64,000 bases of DNA, from assembly GCA_003139695.1 (NCBI GenBank), contig PLJM01000011.1, positions 229,695 to 293,694 of the forward strand, written 5' to 3'. Origin of the DNA: Candidatus Dormiibacterota bacterium (GTDB lineage: Bacteria > Chloroflexota > Dormibacteria > Dormibacterales > Dormibacteraceae). This document shows positions 25,078 through 33,789 of this stretch, piece by piece. The notes beneath the pieces were generated by a model, which searched no databases, had not been told where the DNA came from, and saw only the letters and a program-made list of their open reading frames with translations. The translations under genes and the position numbers were made by a program. Numbering within the stretch: the stretch's first letter is position 1; each line of letters opens with the position of its first letter.

Positions 25078-25093
25078 CGCGACTATTGTCGCG
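25078..25093. promoter_or_regulatory. Palindrome just upstream of the PH-domain gene
   Basis: CGCGAC-TATT-GTCGCG is a perfect 6-bp inverted repeat ending two bases before the ATG at 25076. Its position over the presumed start of transcription suits an operator or a 5' hairpin. The structured element copy A begins directly next to it. Confidence 0.5.
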
Positions 25094-25253
25094 TATGAGA
25101 GGGAACCAGATTGTTCCCTCTCATCGAGCGTGCGGCTTCGCCGCAGGCTCTGCTCTCCTTCCCGGGATTGGATTTATCTAGATGTTTCTCCACGCCATGA
25201 TTGGGAGTGATATAGACAAAGTTATGGCCGGGGGGACCCCGGCCAACCCTGCC
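25094..25253 (+). repeat. Dispersed structured element, copy A
   Basis: Plus-strand order: a perfect 12-bp hairpin ATGAGAGGGAAC-CAGATT-GTTCCCTCTCAT (25095-25124), a GCGGC-TTC-GCCGC hairpin, an AT-rich GATTGGATTTAT stretch, GACAAAGTTATGG, a GGCCGGGG/CCCCGGCC hairpin and AACCCTGCC. Both ends and the internal order match copy B at 16479-16679, which is on the opposite strand. Here it is antisense to both flanking genes. Confidence 0.65.
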
Positions 25254-25276
25254 ACGATGGCTTTAACCCTTTTCTA

Positions 25277-25906
25277 TTAAGGGAGGAGATACAACACGAT
25301 CACCGCGCCGGCCGCCAGGTACGGGCCGTAGGCGAGCGTGCCTTTCATCGAGCGTCGCCACACGATCATCCCGACGGAGATGACGCCGGCCATGAACACC
25401 CCATAGAACACCGCCTGGATGGTGGGCAGCGGGCCCAGCAGCAAGCCCATGAAAAGGGCCAGCTTGACGTCACCAAAGCCGAGCGCCTCGGCCTTGAAGA
25501 TGGCGGAGCCCGCCAGCGCCAGCAGCAGAAACAGCAGTCCGGCGCCGAAGCCGGCCGCGAGGCCGGCCCACCAGGGCTGGCCGAAAAGGCTCACCACGAG
25601 CGCCAGGAGCATGGCGGGAAAGATCACCCGGTCGAGGATCAGCCGGTGCTCGAAGTCGAAGAAGATGACCTGGACCAGCACGAGGATGAAGACGCTTCGT
25701 ATCAACAGCGTCGGCGTCATGCCGAAATGGAAAGCGAAAACGCCAAACAGGATCGCCGCGAGCACGGGCGGGCCGAAGACCTGCCAGCGCCGATGACCCG
25801 GCTCCAAACCTTCGAGGCTGGCAAGGCGTACCGAACCCCAACGCACGAACCAGCCTGCGGCGGCGCCGGCCACTGCCCAACCGACTGCCAGAAGGATCAG
25901 GTTCAC
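25277..25906 (-). CDS. Prepilin peptidase (A24 family)
   Basis: Membrane aspartyl protease that processes type IV/Tad prepilins. The 209-aa protein is strongly hydrophobic (about 6-7 helices) and has the two aspartate motifs FFDFEHRLILDRV near residue 88 and ALGFGDVKLALFMGLLLGP near 145. The N-terminal zinc/methylase domain of PilD is absent, as in TadV-like forms. It could serve the Tad locus at 42-52 kb. The GTG at 25906 shares GTGA with aroE. Confidence 0.88.
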   Translation of the reverse strand: MNLILLAVGWAVAGAAAGWFVRWGSVRLASLEGLEPGHRRWQVFGPPVLAAILFGVFAFHFGMTPTLLIRSVFILVLVQVIFFDFEHRLILDRVIFPAMLLALVVSLFGQPWWAGLAAGFGAGLLFLLLALAGSAIFKAEALGFGDVKLALFMGLLLGPLPTIQAVFYGVFMAGVISVGMIVWRRSMKGTLAYGPYLAAGAVIVLYLLP

Positions 25907-26676
25907 GGCGCCAAAGTTTGGCGCATGGCGGCCCGCGGCGCGGCCTTTCCTGTCCACACCTCGAACGACGCTGCCCCTTGCGCCAGAAGCACGCCCCATC
26001 CATCTGCAGTTCGCAGTCCCAAAGATCGCGCCTTGCGAACCAGCGGCGTCCCGCCCGTCACGTACACGAGGTCGATGACAACGCCGTGCTTTGGCAGGGC
26101 GGCGGGACGGATGGGCATCTCCTCTTTTCGACCCAGCGGGGTCGCGTTCAAGAGCAGGTCGGCGGCGCGCGTCAGTGCCGGCAACGCGGTGTCGCTCCAG
26201 GCGATTACCGTGCCCGGCAGATCGTCATCTGCCGGATGCCTGGACACGAAGGTCAGGTGAGCCCCGGCGAGCGCCACAGCTGCGGCGCGAGCCGATCCAC
26301 CACCGCCGAGGATGACCGCGTTCGCGCCACCAGGCTCGAGCCCGACCTCCGTCATCGCCGCGCGGACCCCGGCCACGTCGGTGTTCGACCCCACGAGGCG
26401 CTCTCCCTCCCGAGCGATCGTGTTCACAGCGTGCGCTCGCATCGCGTCGGCGTCGATGCCGTCGAGGCGCGCCATCACCGACTGCTTGTGCGGAATCGTC
26501 ACGTTAGCGCCGCCGACGTCGGGCGCCCTGAGTCGGTCAATCGCACCCGGTAGATCGGCGGGAGCTACATCCAGTAGCTCATACGTCCAGTCCATGCCGA
26601 GGGTCTCAAACGCCGCGTTGTGCATCGCCGGGCTGCGCGAATAGGCGATCCCGTGGCCGAGGAGAAAGACCTTCAA
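25903..26676 (-). CDS. aroE: Shikimate dehydrogenase
   Basis: Reduces 3-dehydroshikimate with NADPH. The 257-aa protein has LLGHGIAYSRSPAMHNAAF, GGANVTIPHKQSV with the catalytic Lys, NTDVAGVRAAM, the nucleotide-binding loop LGGGGSARAAAVAL, and GWGVLLAQGAASFEVWTG. TTG at 26676 shares TTGA with the mltG stop. A mltG-aroE-pilD arrangement is common in Gram-positive-type genomes. Confidence 0.95.
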   Translation of the reverse strand: MKVFLLGHGIAYSRSPAMHNAAFETLGMDWTYELLDVAPADLPGAIDRLRAPDVGGANVTIPHKQSVMARLDGIDADAMRAHAVNTIAREGERLVGSNTDVAGVRAAMTEVGLEPGGANAVILGGGGSARAAAVALAGAHLTFVSRHPADDDLPGTVIAWSDTALPALTRAADLLLNATPLGRKEEMPIRPAALPKHGVVIDLVYVTGGTPLVRKARSLGLRTADGWGVLLAQGAASFEVWTGKAAPRAAMRQTLAP

Positions 26677-27710
26677 CTTCCGCTCAGACCGTAGGTCGCG
26701 ATGTCCCGGTTGAAGTCCTGCTCATTCGTCTCGAAATGGGTCACGCCCTTGCGATCGGTGAAGTAGAAGAGGAGGTTCGTCTTCGGCGGGTTGATGCAGG
26801 CGAGGATCGCGGCCTTGCCAGGATTGCTGACCGGGCCCGGCGGCAGGCCGACATGCTTGCGGGTGTTGTAGGGCGAGTTGAGCTGTAACTCCGCAAAAGT
26901 GGGCTCTGGCGTCAAGCGCCCCAGCCCATACAGCAAGGTGGCGTCGACGCCCAGTGGGATGTGCTGCCGGAGCCGGTTGTAGTAGACGCTGCACACGTTG
27001 CCACGGTCGGTGCTTGTGTTGGCCTCGCGATCCACCATCGAGGCCAGGATGACGATCGACTCGATGGTTTCTGCCGGCCGGTTCGGTGTGGCCTTCGCAA
27101 TCTGGGCGCGCAGAGCCGCGCTGAACACGACGCCGAACTGCGTGAGCTGCGCCTTGATGAGGCCGCGGACGTCCCCCGGATCCACCAGGTACGTATCGGG
27201 GAACAGATAGCCCTCAAGCGCGGGCTTGGCATTTGCCGGGCGCGACGAGAGGAAGTCGAAGGACGCGGACCAGGTCGGGTCCGCGGCAATGGCGAGGTAG
27301 TCGGCCCCCTTACCAAGCCCCGATCTCTCGACGTACTTGGCCTGCTCGCGAAGCGGGAAGCCTTCGGGGATGGTGACTGTCACCTGCGCCGAGTTACCGT
27401 GTTGCAGGGCGTCGACGACCTGGACCAAGCTCATGTTGCGGTTGAGCTGGAAAACCCCTGCCTGGAAGGTAGCACCGGCTCCGGTGAACCTGAGGTACAG
27501 GTCGAACGCGTTGCGATCCCTGATCAAGCGCTGCGCGAGGAGGTCGTCGGCCACCTGGCTCGGAAGCTCGCCCGGGTCGATATGGAAGGCTACAGGCTCG
27601 GTGTCGGTGGTCACCGGGGTGTTCACGTTGTAGTTCCACCAGTCGTATCCGCGCGAGGTGCCAAAGCCCAGGACCGCGATCACCGCCAGCGCGGCCACCA
27701 GCCTCTTCAT
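26673..27710 (-). CDS. mltG: Endolytic murein transglycosylase MltG/YceG
   Basis: Cleaves nascent glycan strands to terminate peptidoglycan chains. A 345-aa protein with one N-terminal membrane helix (LVAALAVIAVLGFG), a LysM-like region (PSQVADDLLAQRLI), VTIPEGFPLREQA, LEGYLFPDTYLV, ILASMVDREANTSTDRGNV, PLGVDATLLYGLG and YNTRKHVGLPPGPVSNPG. The catalytic stretch, usually ASIVEKE, reads ASMVDREA, so the first glutamate is aspartate. ATG shares ATGA with the DUF1292 gene. Confidence 0.94.
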   Translation of the reverse strand: MKRLVAALAVIAVLGFGTSRGYDWWNYNVNTPVTTDTEPVAFHIDPGELPSQVADDLLAQRLIRDRNAFDLYLRFTGAGATFQAGVFQLNRNMSLVQVVDALQHGNSAQVTVTIPEGFPLREQAKYVERSGLGKGADYLAIAADPTWSASFDFLSSRPANAKPALEGYLFPDTYLVDPGDVRGLIKAQLTQFGVVFSAALRAQIAKATPNRPAETIESIVILASMVDREANTSTDRGNVCSVYYNRLRQHIPLGVDATLLYGLGRLTPEPTFAELQLNSPYNTRKHVGLPPGPVSNPGKAAILACINPPKTNLLFYFTDRKGVTHFETNEQDFNRDIATYGLSGS

Positions 27711-27955
27711 TCGACCTGGTCCTTTTCGAGCGCGGTGATCACCTGCTGGAACTCGTCGCCTTCGACTGTCTCCAATGCGCCGTCGACCTCGCGCAACAGC
27801 AAGACCTGCGAGGGGTCGTCGATGTTCTCGACGAGGTAATAGACGCCGCCCTCGTGATCGAACGCATCATGAAGCTGAAACTGCCGCTCGCGGCCGGACT
27901 CATCGATGAGGGTTATTGACTTAGCCACCTCCGGCTCAGGATTTTCATCCGGCAC
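27707..27955 (-). CDS. DUF1292 (YrzB-like) protein
   Basis: An 82-aa acidic protein: ITLIDESGRERQFQLHDAFDHEGGVYYLV followed by VLLLREVDG and EFQQVITALEK. This matches DUF1292, which lies between ruvX and mltG in many Gram-positive genomes (yrrK-yrzB-yrrL in Bacillus). The function is unknown. GTG at 27955 overlaps ruvX by 11 bases. Confidence 0.85.
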   Translation of the reverse strand: MPDENPEPEVAKSITLIDESGRERQFQLHDAFDHEGGVYYLVENIDDPSQVLLLREVDGALETVEGDEFQQVITALEKDQVE

Positions 27956-28361
27956 GGCGGCGGTCCAGGTGAGCCTGAAGCATCAAGGTCGCCGCGACCC
28001 GGTCGACGCTGAGGCGTCTTTTGTCGCGGCGCACTCCGTCTGCGATCAGCGAGCGCTCCGCGGCCACGGTGGTCAGCCGCTCGTCGACCAGCTCCACAGG
28101 CAGGCCCGATTCAGCCCGAATTGCATCAGCTAGCAGCTGCGCTGCCTTCGCCTCCGGACCGCGTGAGCCGTCGAGGCGCTTGGGCAGGCCGACCACGATC
28201 CTGGCCGCCTCGTTTTCACGCGCGAGCTGGGCGATGCGTGACGGTAGCGTTGAGGCCGGCTCCGCAGGCATCGTGGTCAAAGCCTGCGCGATGGTGGCCG
28301 TGGGGTCGCTCAAGGCAACACCGACGCGCTTTGTCCCAGGGTCGATGGCGAGGATCCGCAC
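27945..28361 (-). CDS. ruvX: RuvX/YqgF family putative pre-16S rRNA nuclease
   Basis: RNase H-fold protein implicated in 16S rRNA 5' end processing. A 138-aa protein with RILAIDPGTKRVGVALSD, IVVGLPKRLDGSRGPEA, LVDERLTTVAAERSL and DRVAATLMLQAHL, carrying the conserved acidic residues. The GTG start follows the stop of the upstream gene directly (TAG|GTG). Confidence 0.94.
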   Translation of the reverse strand: MRILAIDPGTKRVGVALSDPTATIAQALTTMPAEPASTLPSRIAQLARENEAARIVVGLPKRLDGSRGPEAKAAQLLADAIRAESGLPVELVDERLTTVAAERSLIADGVRRDKRRLSVDRVAATLMLQAHLDRRRAG

Positions 28362-29915
28362 CTAACCTGTCGGAGGCAGGGCCGGCACCGCCCCCTGCTC
28401 GACGACATAGTGGATCGAGATGCGCCCGACCAGCAGCGGCATCAACGGCAACGTGATCGGCTGCTCCTTGATGCTGACCGACCTGACGTTCAAGCCCTGC
28501 AGGTAGAACCTGGCCTGGGCAAGCGGCCGCCCGACGACCTGCGCGCGGATCTTATCCATGTCGAGCTTGGCAGCGACGAACGCAGCTGCATCTCCAACGA
28601 AGACGAGATGGCCGCCTGCGGTCGCACTGAGGATTCGATAGTCGACCTGTATGGGCGCGTCGGTGAGCAGCTGCTGATTGTTGGGGATACGCTGCGCGAG
28701 GTAGTTCTCAAAGGCCTTGTGCACATCGGCGTCGATATAAAAGTCCCCTTCTCCCTGCAGCGACATGGTGGCGTTGAACGCCGCGACCTTGTCAGTCGGC
28801 TGGTGGTCGGTGCTGAACTGAGGCGCTCCATAGATCAGCGTGTCACTGAGCACCTCGCCCCCCTTCTTGGAGGCCGAGATCTGTTGAGCGATCGACTGCC
28901 GCAGCTCCTGCTCGAGGACCGTTCGAGCGGCGGAAAAGTCCGCGATCGTCATTTGCGGCGTGTTCGAGGCGTCAGCCCCGCCACCCGTAGCCTGCGGATT
29001 GGTGACGCTGATGTCGTGGGTGTTGTTCTCGATCACGTTGATGGTGCCGGAGCCAACATTGCCCGCCGCACCACGAGTGGTTGAAATGATGCTGGCCGAG
29101 GCCGATCCGTGCCACGGCACCAGCAAGCCCCTCGTCGTCTGGGCAAATTCGATGCCGTTTGTGTTCATCAAGCGCTGACCGGAGCTCACGACCAAGCCGA
29201 GTGAGCCGCAGCTCGGTCCCGGGCAATGCGGCGGATCTTCGTTGTTCATGTACGTGACCGACCCGAACGCAGCGGCCAGCAGCACGCGGATCGAGCCCGT
29301 GGTCTTGAAACCCTGGGACACGGAGCGCGTGATGATGACGGGGCGAACCCGAATCGGCGGCTTGCCAGGCTGAGCCTGAATCTCGACCGCCTTCTGGGAG
29401 AAGGGCTGGGCCGAAGCCAGCAATGTCACGGAGGCGGAGGGCACATAAAGGGTGGCGGCGACCAACCCGATCACCAGCAGGATGCCTGCGACCATGTAGA
29501 GAAGGAACCGGCCGGGCCTGAGCTCGGTCGCGCGTTTGGTGATCAACCTGGTCGGCGCCGCGATGCCGATGTGGGTCGCGGGCTCCGCGTGATCACGCTG
29601 CCACCAGTGGGGTATTGGGAGCTCCGCTTCCGGCGCTGAGGGAATGCCCTCGCCCTGGGCGCCGACCGCTCCGAATACCGCGAAGCCGCTCTCGGAAGCC
29701 ATCCTCTGGACTGCCGGGTCGTCGCACACCACGGTGACCCGCTTGCCCATGCCGGCCGCGTAGTTGCGCAACAGCTGGAAGTTGAACCGACTTTGGCCGA
29801 TGCGCGATCGGAGCGGCAGAACGAGCATTGTGTCGTCGCCGCGGTAACGGCGCAAACGCTCTACGAGCTCAGGAATTTCTTCCTCACTCTCGACGTAAAT
29901 CGGGTCCGTTGCCAT
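28362..29915 (-). CDS. Single-pass membrane protein with large extracellular part (baseplate J-like)
   Basis: A 517-aa protein. Residues 1-95 form a cytoplasmic Rossmann-like domain (IPELVERLRRYRGDDTMLVL, QSRFNFQLLRNYAAGMGKRV). One transmembrane helix lies near 138-158 (FLLYMVAGILLVIGLVAATL). The remaining ~355 residues should be outside and resemble the baseplate J-like part of similar Chloroflexota/actinobacterial proteins (VTLLASAQPFSQKAVEIQA, FSTDHQPTDKVAAFNATMSL). I do not recognise a catalytic motif. It follows the FtsA/PilM-like gene by 30 bases, so the two probably work together. Confidence 0.75.
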   Translation of the reverse strand: MATDPIYVESEEEIPELVERLRRYRGDDTMLVLPLRSRIGQSRFNFQLLRNYAAGMGKRVTVVCDDPAVQRMASESGFAVFGAVGAQGEGIPSAPEAELPIPHWWQRDHAEPATHIGIAAPTRLITKRATELRPGRFLLYMVAGILLVIGLVAATLYVPSASVTLLASAQPFSQKAVEIQAQPGKPPIRVRPVIITRSVSQGFKTTGSIRVLLAAAFGSVTYMNNEDPPHCPGPSCGSLGLVVSSGQRLMNTNGIEFAQTTRGLLVPWHGSASASIISTTRGAAGNVGSGTINVIENNTHDISVTNPQATGGGADASNTPQMTIADFSAARTVLEQELRQSIAQQISASKKGGEVLSDTLIYGAPQFSTDHQPTDKVAAFNATMSLQGEGDFYIDADVHKAFENYLAQRIPNNQQLLTDAPIQVDYRILSATAGGHLVFVGDAAAFVAAKLDMDKIRAQVVGRPLAQARFYLQGLNVRSVSIKEQPITLPLMPLLVGRISIHYVVEQGAVPALPPTG

Positions 29916-29945
29916 GGCGTTAATCAGTCTCCTGGAGCGGTCCGC

Positions 29946-31205
29946 TCAAACCTTTATAGCGCTCAGGACCCGGCGCATGACCGTGTTCACGTTGTCACGC
30001 TCCTCCGCCTCAGTCCGCAGCGCATGGTTGGCGAGGCCCATCGGGGCGATGTCTTGGGGGCTCGAAAGCTGGCCCGTCGAATCGGTGACATTGCGCACGT
30101 CAGGCGGCACAAGGTGCCTGATGCGCGGCTCCTTCGGGAAGGGCAAGCCCGCAGCCCAATTGTTCTTGACCATCTCCAGAGTCAGCTCCGGCAGCAAGCT
30201 GCCACCGCCGCACAGGTAGATGCTCGTGGGAAGCCGCTCGCCGCGCGATAGTTCTTTGACGCTGAGCGCGAGGCCCTGAAGCAGGACCTCGGCATCGGCG
30301 CTCAACAGCTCTGAAACCTGGCGATGCTGCTCGGCCGATAGAAGACCTTCGGAGTGGCGAAGCTTGCGCGCCTCGGCCTCCTCATAGCTGAGCCCGAAAG
30401 CGAGGGCGAGACGCCGGGTGAATGCGCGCCCGCCCAGGTTGAACATGCGGGTTCCCTCTACGCCACCGTCGCGGAGCAGCGCGACATCGGTCGTGCCGCC
30501 GCCGATGTCAATGAAGATGCCACCTTCGGCCCACGTCTCCTCGCTTGCGCACGCTCGTGCGAGCGCATACGGCTGTGCGACTGCCCCCGCCAGCTCGAGG
30601 TCGAGCTCACGCACGACGGTGTCGATCGCATTGATGTGAGTCATCGGCGCAAAGGTGTTGAAGACAGTGACCTCGAGATTCTTGCCGGTGAAGCCAACAG
30701 GGTTGGTCACCGGGTAGCCGTCGACCCGCACGTTCGTGATCGCTGAGTGGACGAGTCGGGCCTCCAGCTGGCCGTAGCTCCGCTCGAGCTCGAGCAGGTG
30801 CTGTGCCTCACGCAGCGCCCGGCGCTGCACCAGCTGCAGCATCGTCGAGATCTCCGCGGACCTGACCTTCGCCTTGGAGTTCTCGCGGGGGTAGGCGATG
30901 GTCGACGAGAAGCCCTTGATCAGCTCGCCGGCAATGCCGACGATAACCTGCCCCGGAACCGTCTTGGCCATATCCTCCGCGGCTTCTAGCGCGCGGTTGG
31001 CCGACTGGATGACCGATTCGAGGTCGGCGATCGCGCCACCGGACATGGCGGCGGGCGCCTGCGGCTCTCGACCGACGCCCAGCACCTCGCCGTCGGCGCC
31101 TTCGCGGCGCACCACCAGGACCTTGATCAGGTCCGTGCCGATGTCCAGCACCGTGAAGTGTCTGTAGTACTCGCTCCGCTTGCGAAGGAACTTGAACTTG
31201 GTCAC
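29946..31205 (-). CDS. FtsA/PilM-like actin-fold ATPase
   Basis: A 419-aa protein with the actin-type phosphate loops VLDIGTDLIKVLVV near residue 19 and FIDIGGGTTDVALLRDG near 213, adenosine motif YLCGGGSLLPEL near 320, and an FtsA-like insert (KVRSAEISTMLQLVQRRA...LEVTVFNTFAPM). FtsA tethers FtsZ to the membrane and PilM is part of the type IV pilus inner platform; there is no ftsZ or pilN here. The C-terminal amphipathic segment (NVNTVMRRVLSAIKV) could bind membrane. GTG shares GTGA with alaS. Confidence 0.82.
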   Translation of the reverse strand: MTKFKFLRKRSEYYRHFTVLDIGTDLIKVLVVRREGADGEVLGVGREPQAPAAMSGGAIADLESVIQSANRALEAAEDMAKTVPGQVIVGIAGELIKGFSSTIAYPRENSKAKVRSAEISTMLQLVQRRALREAQHLLELERSYGQLEARLVHSAITNVRVDGYPVTNPVGFTGKNLEVTVFNTFAPMTHINAIDTVVRELDLELAGAVAQPYALARACASEETWAEGGIFIDIGGGTTDVALLRDGGVEGTRMFNLGGRAFTRRLALAFGLSYEEAEARKLRHSEGLLSAEQHRQVSELLSADAEVLLQGLALSVKELSRGERLPTSIYLCGGGSLLPELTLEMVKNNWAAGLPFPKEPRIRHLVPPDVRNVTDSTGQLSSPQDIAPMGLANHALRTEAEERDNVNTVMRRVLSAIKV

Positions 31206-33772
31206 CGCAAGGCCTCTTCAAGGCGCTTGAAAGCCTCGTCCGCGGGGACCGTCAGCTTCCCGCTGACCAGCTGCGGGCGCCCGCCACCAGTCCCAAACAG
31301 GGGCTTGAGTGAGTTCGCATCGTATTGGGCGGCAAGGTCATTGGACACCTTGATCACAAACATCCCCCCGCCGACAACGGTTACGATGCCGGACTTCACG
31401 ATCTCGAGATACCGATCTGCATAGGCTTTCAACTCGTCAAGGTTAGAGGCGTCGACGCTTTGGGTCACATAGTCGACCCGGCCGTGCTTGACGGTGGCGC
31501 CGGATCCGGCGCTGTCTTTACCGCCGATACGAGCGCTTCGAACCTCGTCCCGCAGCTTGTCACGCTCCTTCTCGGTCTCTTTGAGCTGCGCGCGCAAGGC
31601 CCTTAGGCGATCGGGTAGCTGATCCGAGGTGGCGTTGACCAATCGCGCCAGCTCGTTCAGGAGATCACGGTCCTTCCTGACCAGCGCGTCCGCGGCCTCG
31701 CCCACCACCATGTCGATGCGTCGCAGGCCGGAGCCGATGCTGGTTTCGGAGACGATCACAGCGGTCCCGATTTCGGCGGTGTTTTTCACGTGAGTGCCGC
31801 CGCACAACTCACACGTCCAGTCGCCGAAGCACACTACGCGGACGACGTCGCCGTACTTCTCCTCGAAAAGGTGCATCGCGCCCTGCGCCACGGCTTCCTT
31901 GTATGGCAGCTGCTGTTCCTGAAAGGGCAACGCCTCGCGCACCTTCTCCATGACTCGGCGGTTTATCCGGTCCAGCTCGTCCTTCGTGACAGCGCGGTTG
32001 AGCGGGATGTCGAAGGTCGTGTGATCAGGCCCTACCCATGAGCCTCTTTGGACAACCTGCTCCCCGATGGTCTCGCGCAGAGCTTTGTGCAGTAGGTGCG
32101 TTGCGGAGTGGTGGCGCGCGATCTGATGACGCCGTCCTACGTCGACGGCGGCTGTCGCTTTCTCGCCGACCCGAATCTCGCCGGTGATCAATGTGCCTAG
32201 ATGCGTGATGACGCCATCCGCCGGCTTCTGTGTGTCCTCAACGCGGACACGCCCGGACGGAGTCTTAATCGTCCCGGTGTCACCGACCTGACCGCCCGAC
32301 TCCGCGTAGAAGGGAGAGCGCTCCAAGAAAACCTCGACCACGTCACCTTCTGTCGCGACCTCTGTCGCAACACCGTCTTTGCGCAGCGCGGTGATTGGGC
32401 TCTCGGTGACGGGCTCGCCGTAGCCGGTGAACTCGGACTGAGGCAGGTCCTTTGCGGCGGCGATGTGCTTCGTACCCTTGGCGCGCGAACGTTCGCGCTG
32501 CTCCGCCATCGCTGCCCGGAATGCTTCCTCGTCGACCTGGATGGCGCGTTCCTGTGCAAGCTCGCGGGTCAGGTCGAAAGGAAATCCGAAGGTGTCATGC
32601 AGCTGGAATGCGTCGCTGCCTGGAATCACCTGTCCGTGCTTGGCCACGACGCGCTCGAACAGCTCCATGCCCTGCTCGAGCGTGCGTTGAAACCTCTCTT
32701 CTTCGGAGTTGATGCCGTCACGGATGGTCGCTTGTTGCTCACGCAGCTCTGGGTAAGGGACCTCCATCACCTTGATGACCTCATCGACCACGCCGCCAAG
32801 CTGTGACTGCATGTTCAGCCGGCGGGCATGAACCGTTGCGCGTCGGATGAGACGGCGAAGCACGTAGCCACGGCCCTCATTGCTCGGGGTAATCCGCTCC
32901 AACATGACAAAGCACGCAGCGCGAATGTGGTCGGCCACGACGCGCTCCGACAATGTCGATTGTTTGTCGGACAGCCCGCGGATCCGTTCGATGATCGGCG
33001 CCAGGAGATCGGTCTCAAAAACGTTGGTCTTGCCCTGCAGGATGTAGCTGATCCGTTCCAGCCCCATGCCCGTGTCGATGGCTGGACGGGCGAGCCGGAC
33101 GAGGCTCCCGTCCGCGACCCCGCGCAGAATCGCCTCGCCAGACGTTCCTGCGATCGCGCCCTGCTGGTCGTACTGAGGAAACACCAGGTTCCAGAACTCT
33201 GTGAAACGCTCGCAGTGGTCGGGCACGCAGTCCTCTCGGCCGCACCCAACCTCCCGACCCCTGTCCCACCAGATCTCTGAGTCGGGGCCGCACGGCCCGC
33301 GGCCGAGGCCCCACCAGTTGTCCTCCAGCCGAGTGATGTACGCGGCCGGGACGCCTGTCTTGATCCAGATCTCGTGAGCCTCGTCGTCGGTCGGGTGGAT
33401 CGTCACACGAAGGCGGTCGGCAGGCATGGCAAAACCGCCGGTGACCAGCTCCCAGGCAAGGGGGATCGCTGTCTCCTTGAAGTAGTCGCCAATCGGTGCG
33501 AAGTTGCCGAGCATCTCGAAGAAGGTGAGGTGCCTGTCGGTCCTCCCCACCTCGTCGATGTCGCCGGTGCGCAGACATTTCTGACAGCTGGCGAGCCTGG
33601 GTGCGGGCGGTTGGCTAAAGCCCTGGTAATAGGGCTGAAGCGGTTGCATTCCGGCCGAGATGAAGAGCGTGCTCGGGTCCCCTTTCGGCACCAGCGGTGC
33701 GCTCGTAAGGACCAGATGCTCCCGGCTCGCGAAATGCTCTAGAAAACGCTTGCGGATCTCGTTCCCGGTCAT
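31202..33772 (-). CDS. alaS: Alanine-tRNA ligase
   Basis: Class IIc synthetase, 856 aa. Core at the N-terminus (FISAGMQPLQPYYQGF, KCLRTGDIDEVGRT, HLTFFEMLGNFAPIGDYFK), the editing domain with RHHSATHLLHKALR near 570 and CFGDWTCELCGGTHVKNT near 665 carrying zinc ligands, and a C-terminal DHHA1 domain (VVGGGMFVIKVS). ATG at 33772. It heads a coupled operon with the FtsA-like gene, and its GC content looks somewhat lower than that of its neighbours. Confidence 0.97.
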   Translation of the reverse strand: MTGNEIRKRFLEHFASREHLVLTSAPLVPKGDPSTLFISAGMQPLQPYYQGFSQPPAPRLASCQKCLRTGDIDEVGRTDRHLTFFEMLGNFAPIGDYFKETAIPLAWELVTGGFAMPADRLRVTIHPTDDEAHEIWIKTGVPAAYITRLEDNWWGLGRGPCGPDSEIWWDRGREVGCGREDCVPDHCERFTEFWNLVFPQYDQQGAIAGTSGEAILRGVADGSLVRLARPAIDTGMGLERISYILQGKTNVFETDLLAPIIERIRGLSDKQSTLSERVVADHIRAACFVMLERITPSNEGRGYVLRRLIRRATVHARRLNMQSQLGGVVDEVIKVMEVPYPELREQQATIRDGINSEEERFQRTLEQGMELFERVVAKHGQVIPGSDAFQLHDTFGFPFDLTRELAQERAIQVDEEAFRAAMAEQRERSRAKGTKHIAAAKDLPQSEFTGYGEPVTESPITALRKDGVATEVATEGDVVEVFLERSPFYAESGGQVGDTGTIKTPSGRVRVEDTQKPADGVITHLGTLITGEIRVGEKATAAVDVGRRHQIARHHSATHLLHKALRETIGEQVVQRGSWVGPDHTTFDIPLNRAVTKDELDRINRRVMEKVREALPFQEQQLPYKEAVAQGAMHLFEEKYGDVVRVVCFGDWTCELCGGTHVKNTAEIGTAVIVSETSIGSGLRRIDMVVGEAADALVRKDRDLLNELARLVNATSDQLPDRLRALRAQLKETEKERDKLRDEVRSARIGGKDSAGSGATVKHGRVDYVTQSVDASNLDELKAYADRYLEIVKSGIVTVVGGGMFVIKVSNDLAAQYDANSLKPLFGTGGGRPQLVSGKLTVPADEAFKRLEEALR

Positions 33773-33789
33773 GTCGGGGCCGATCTAGC

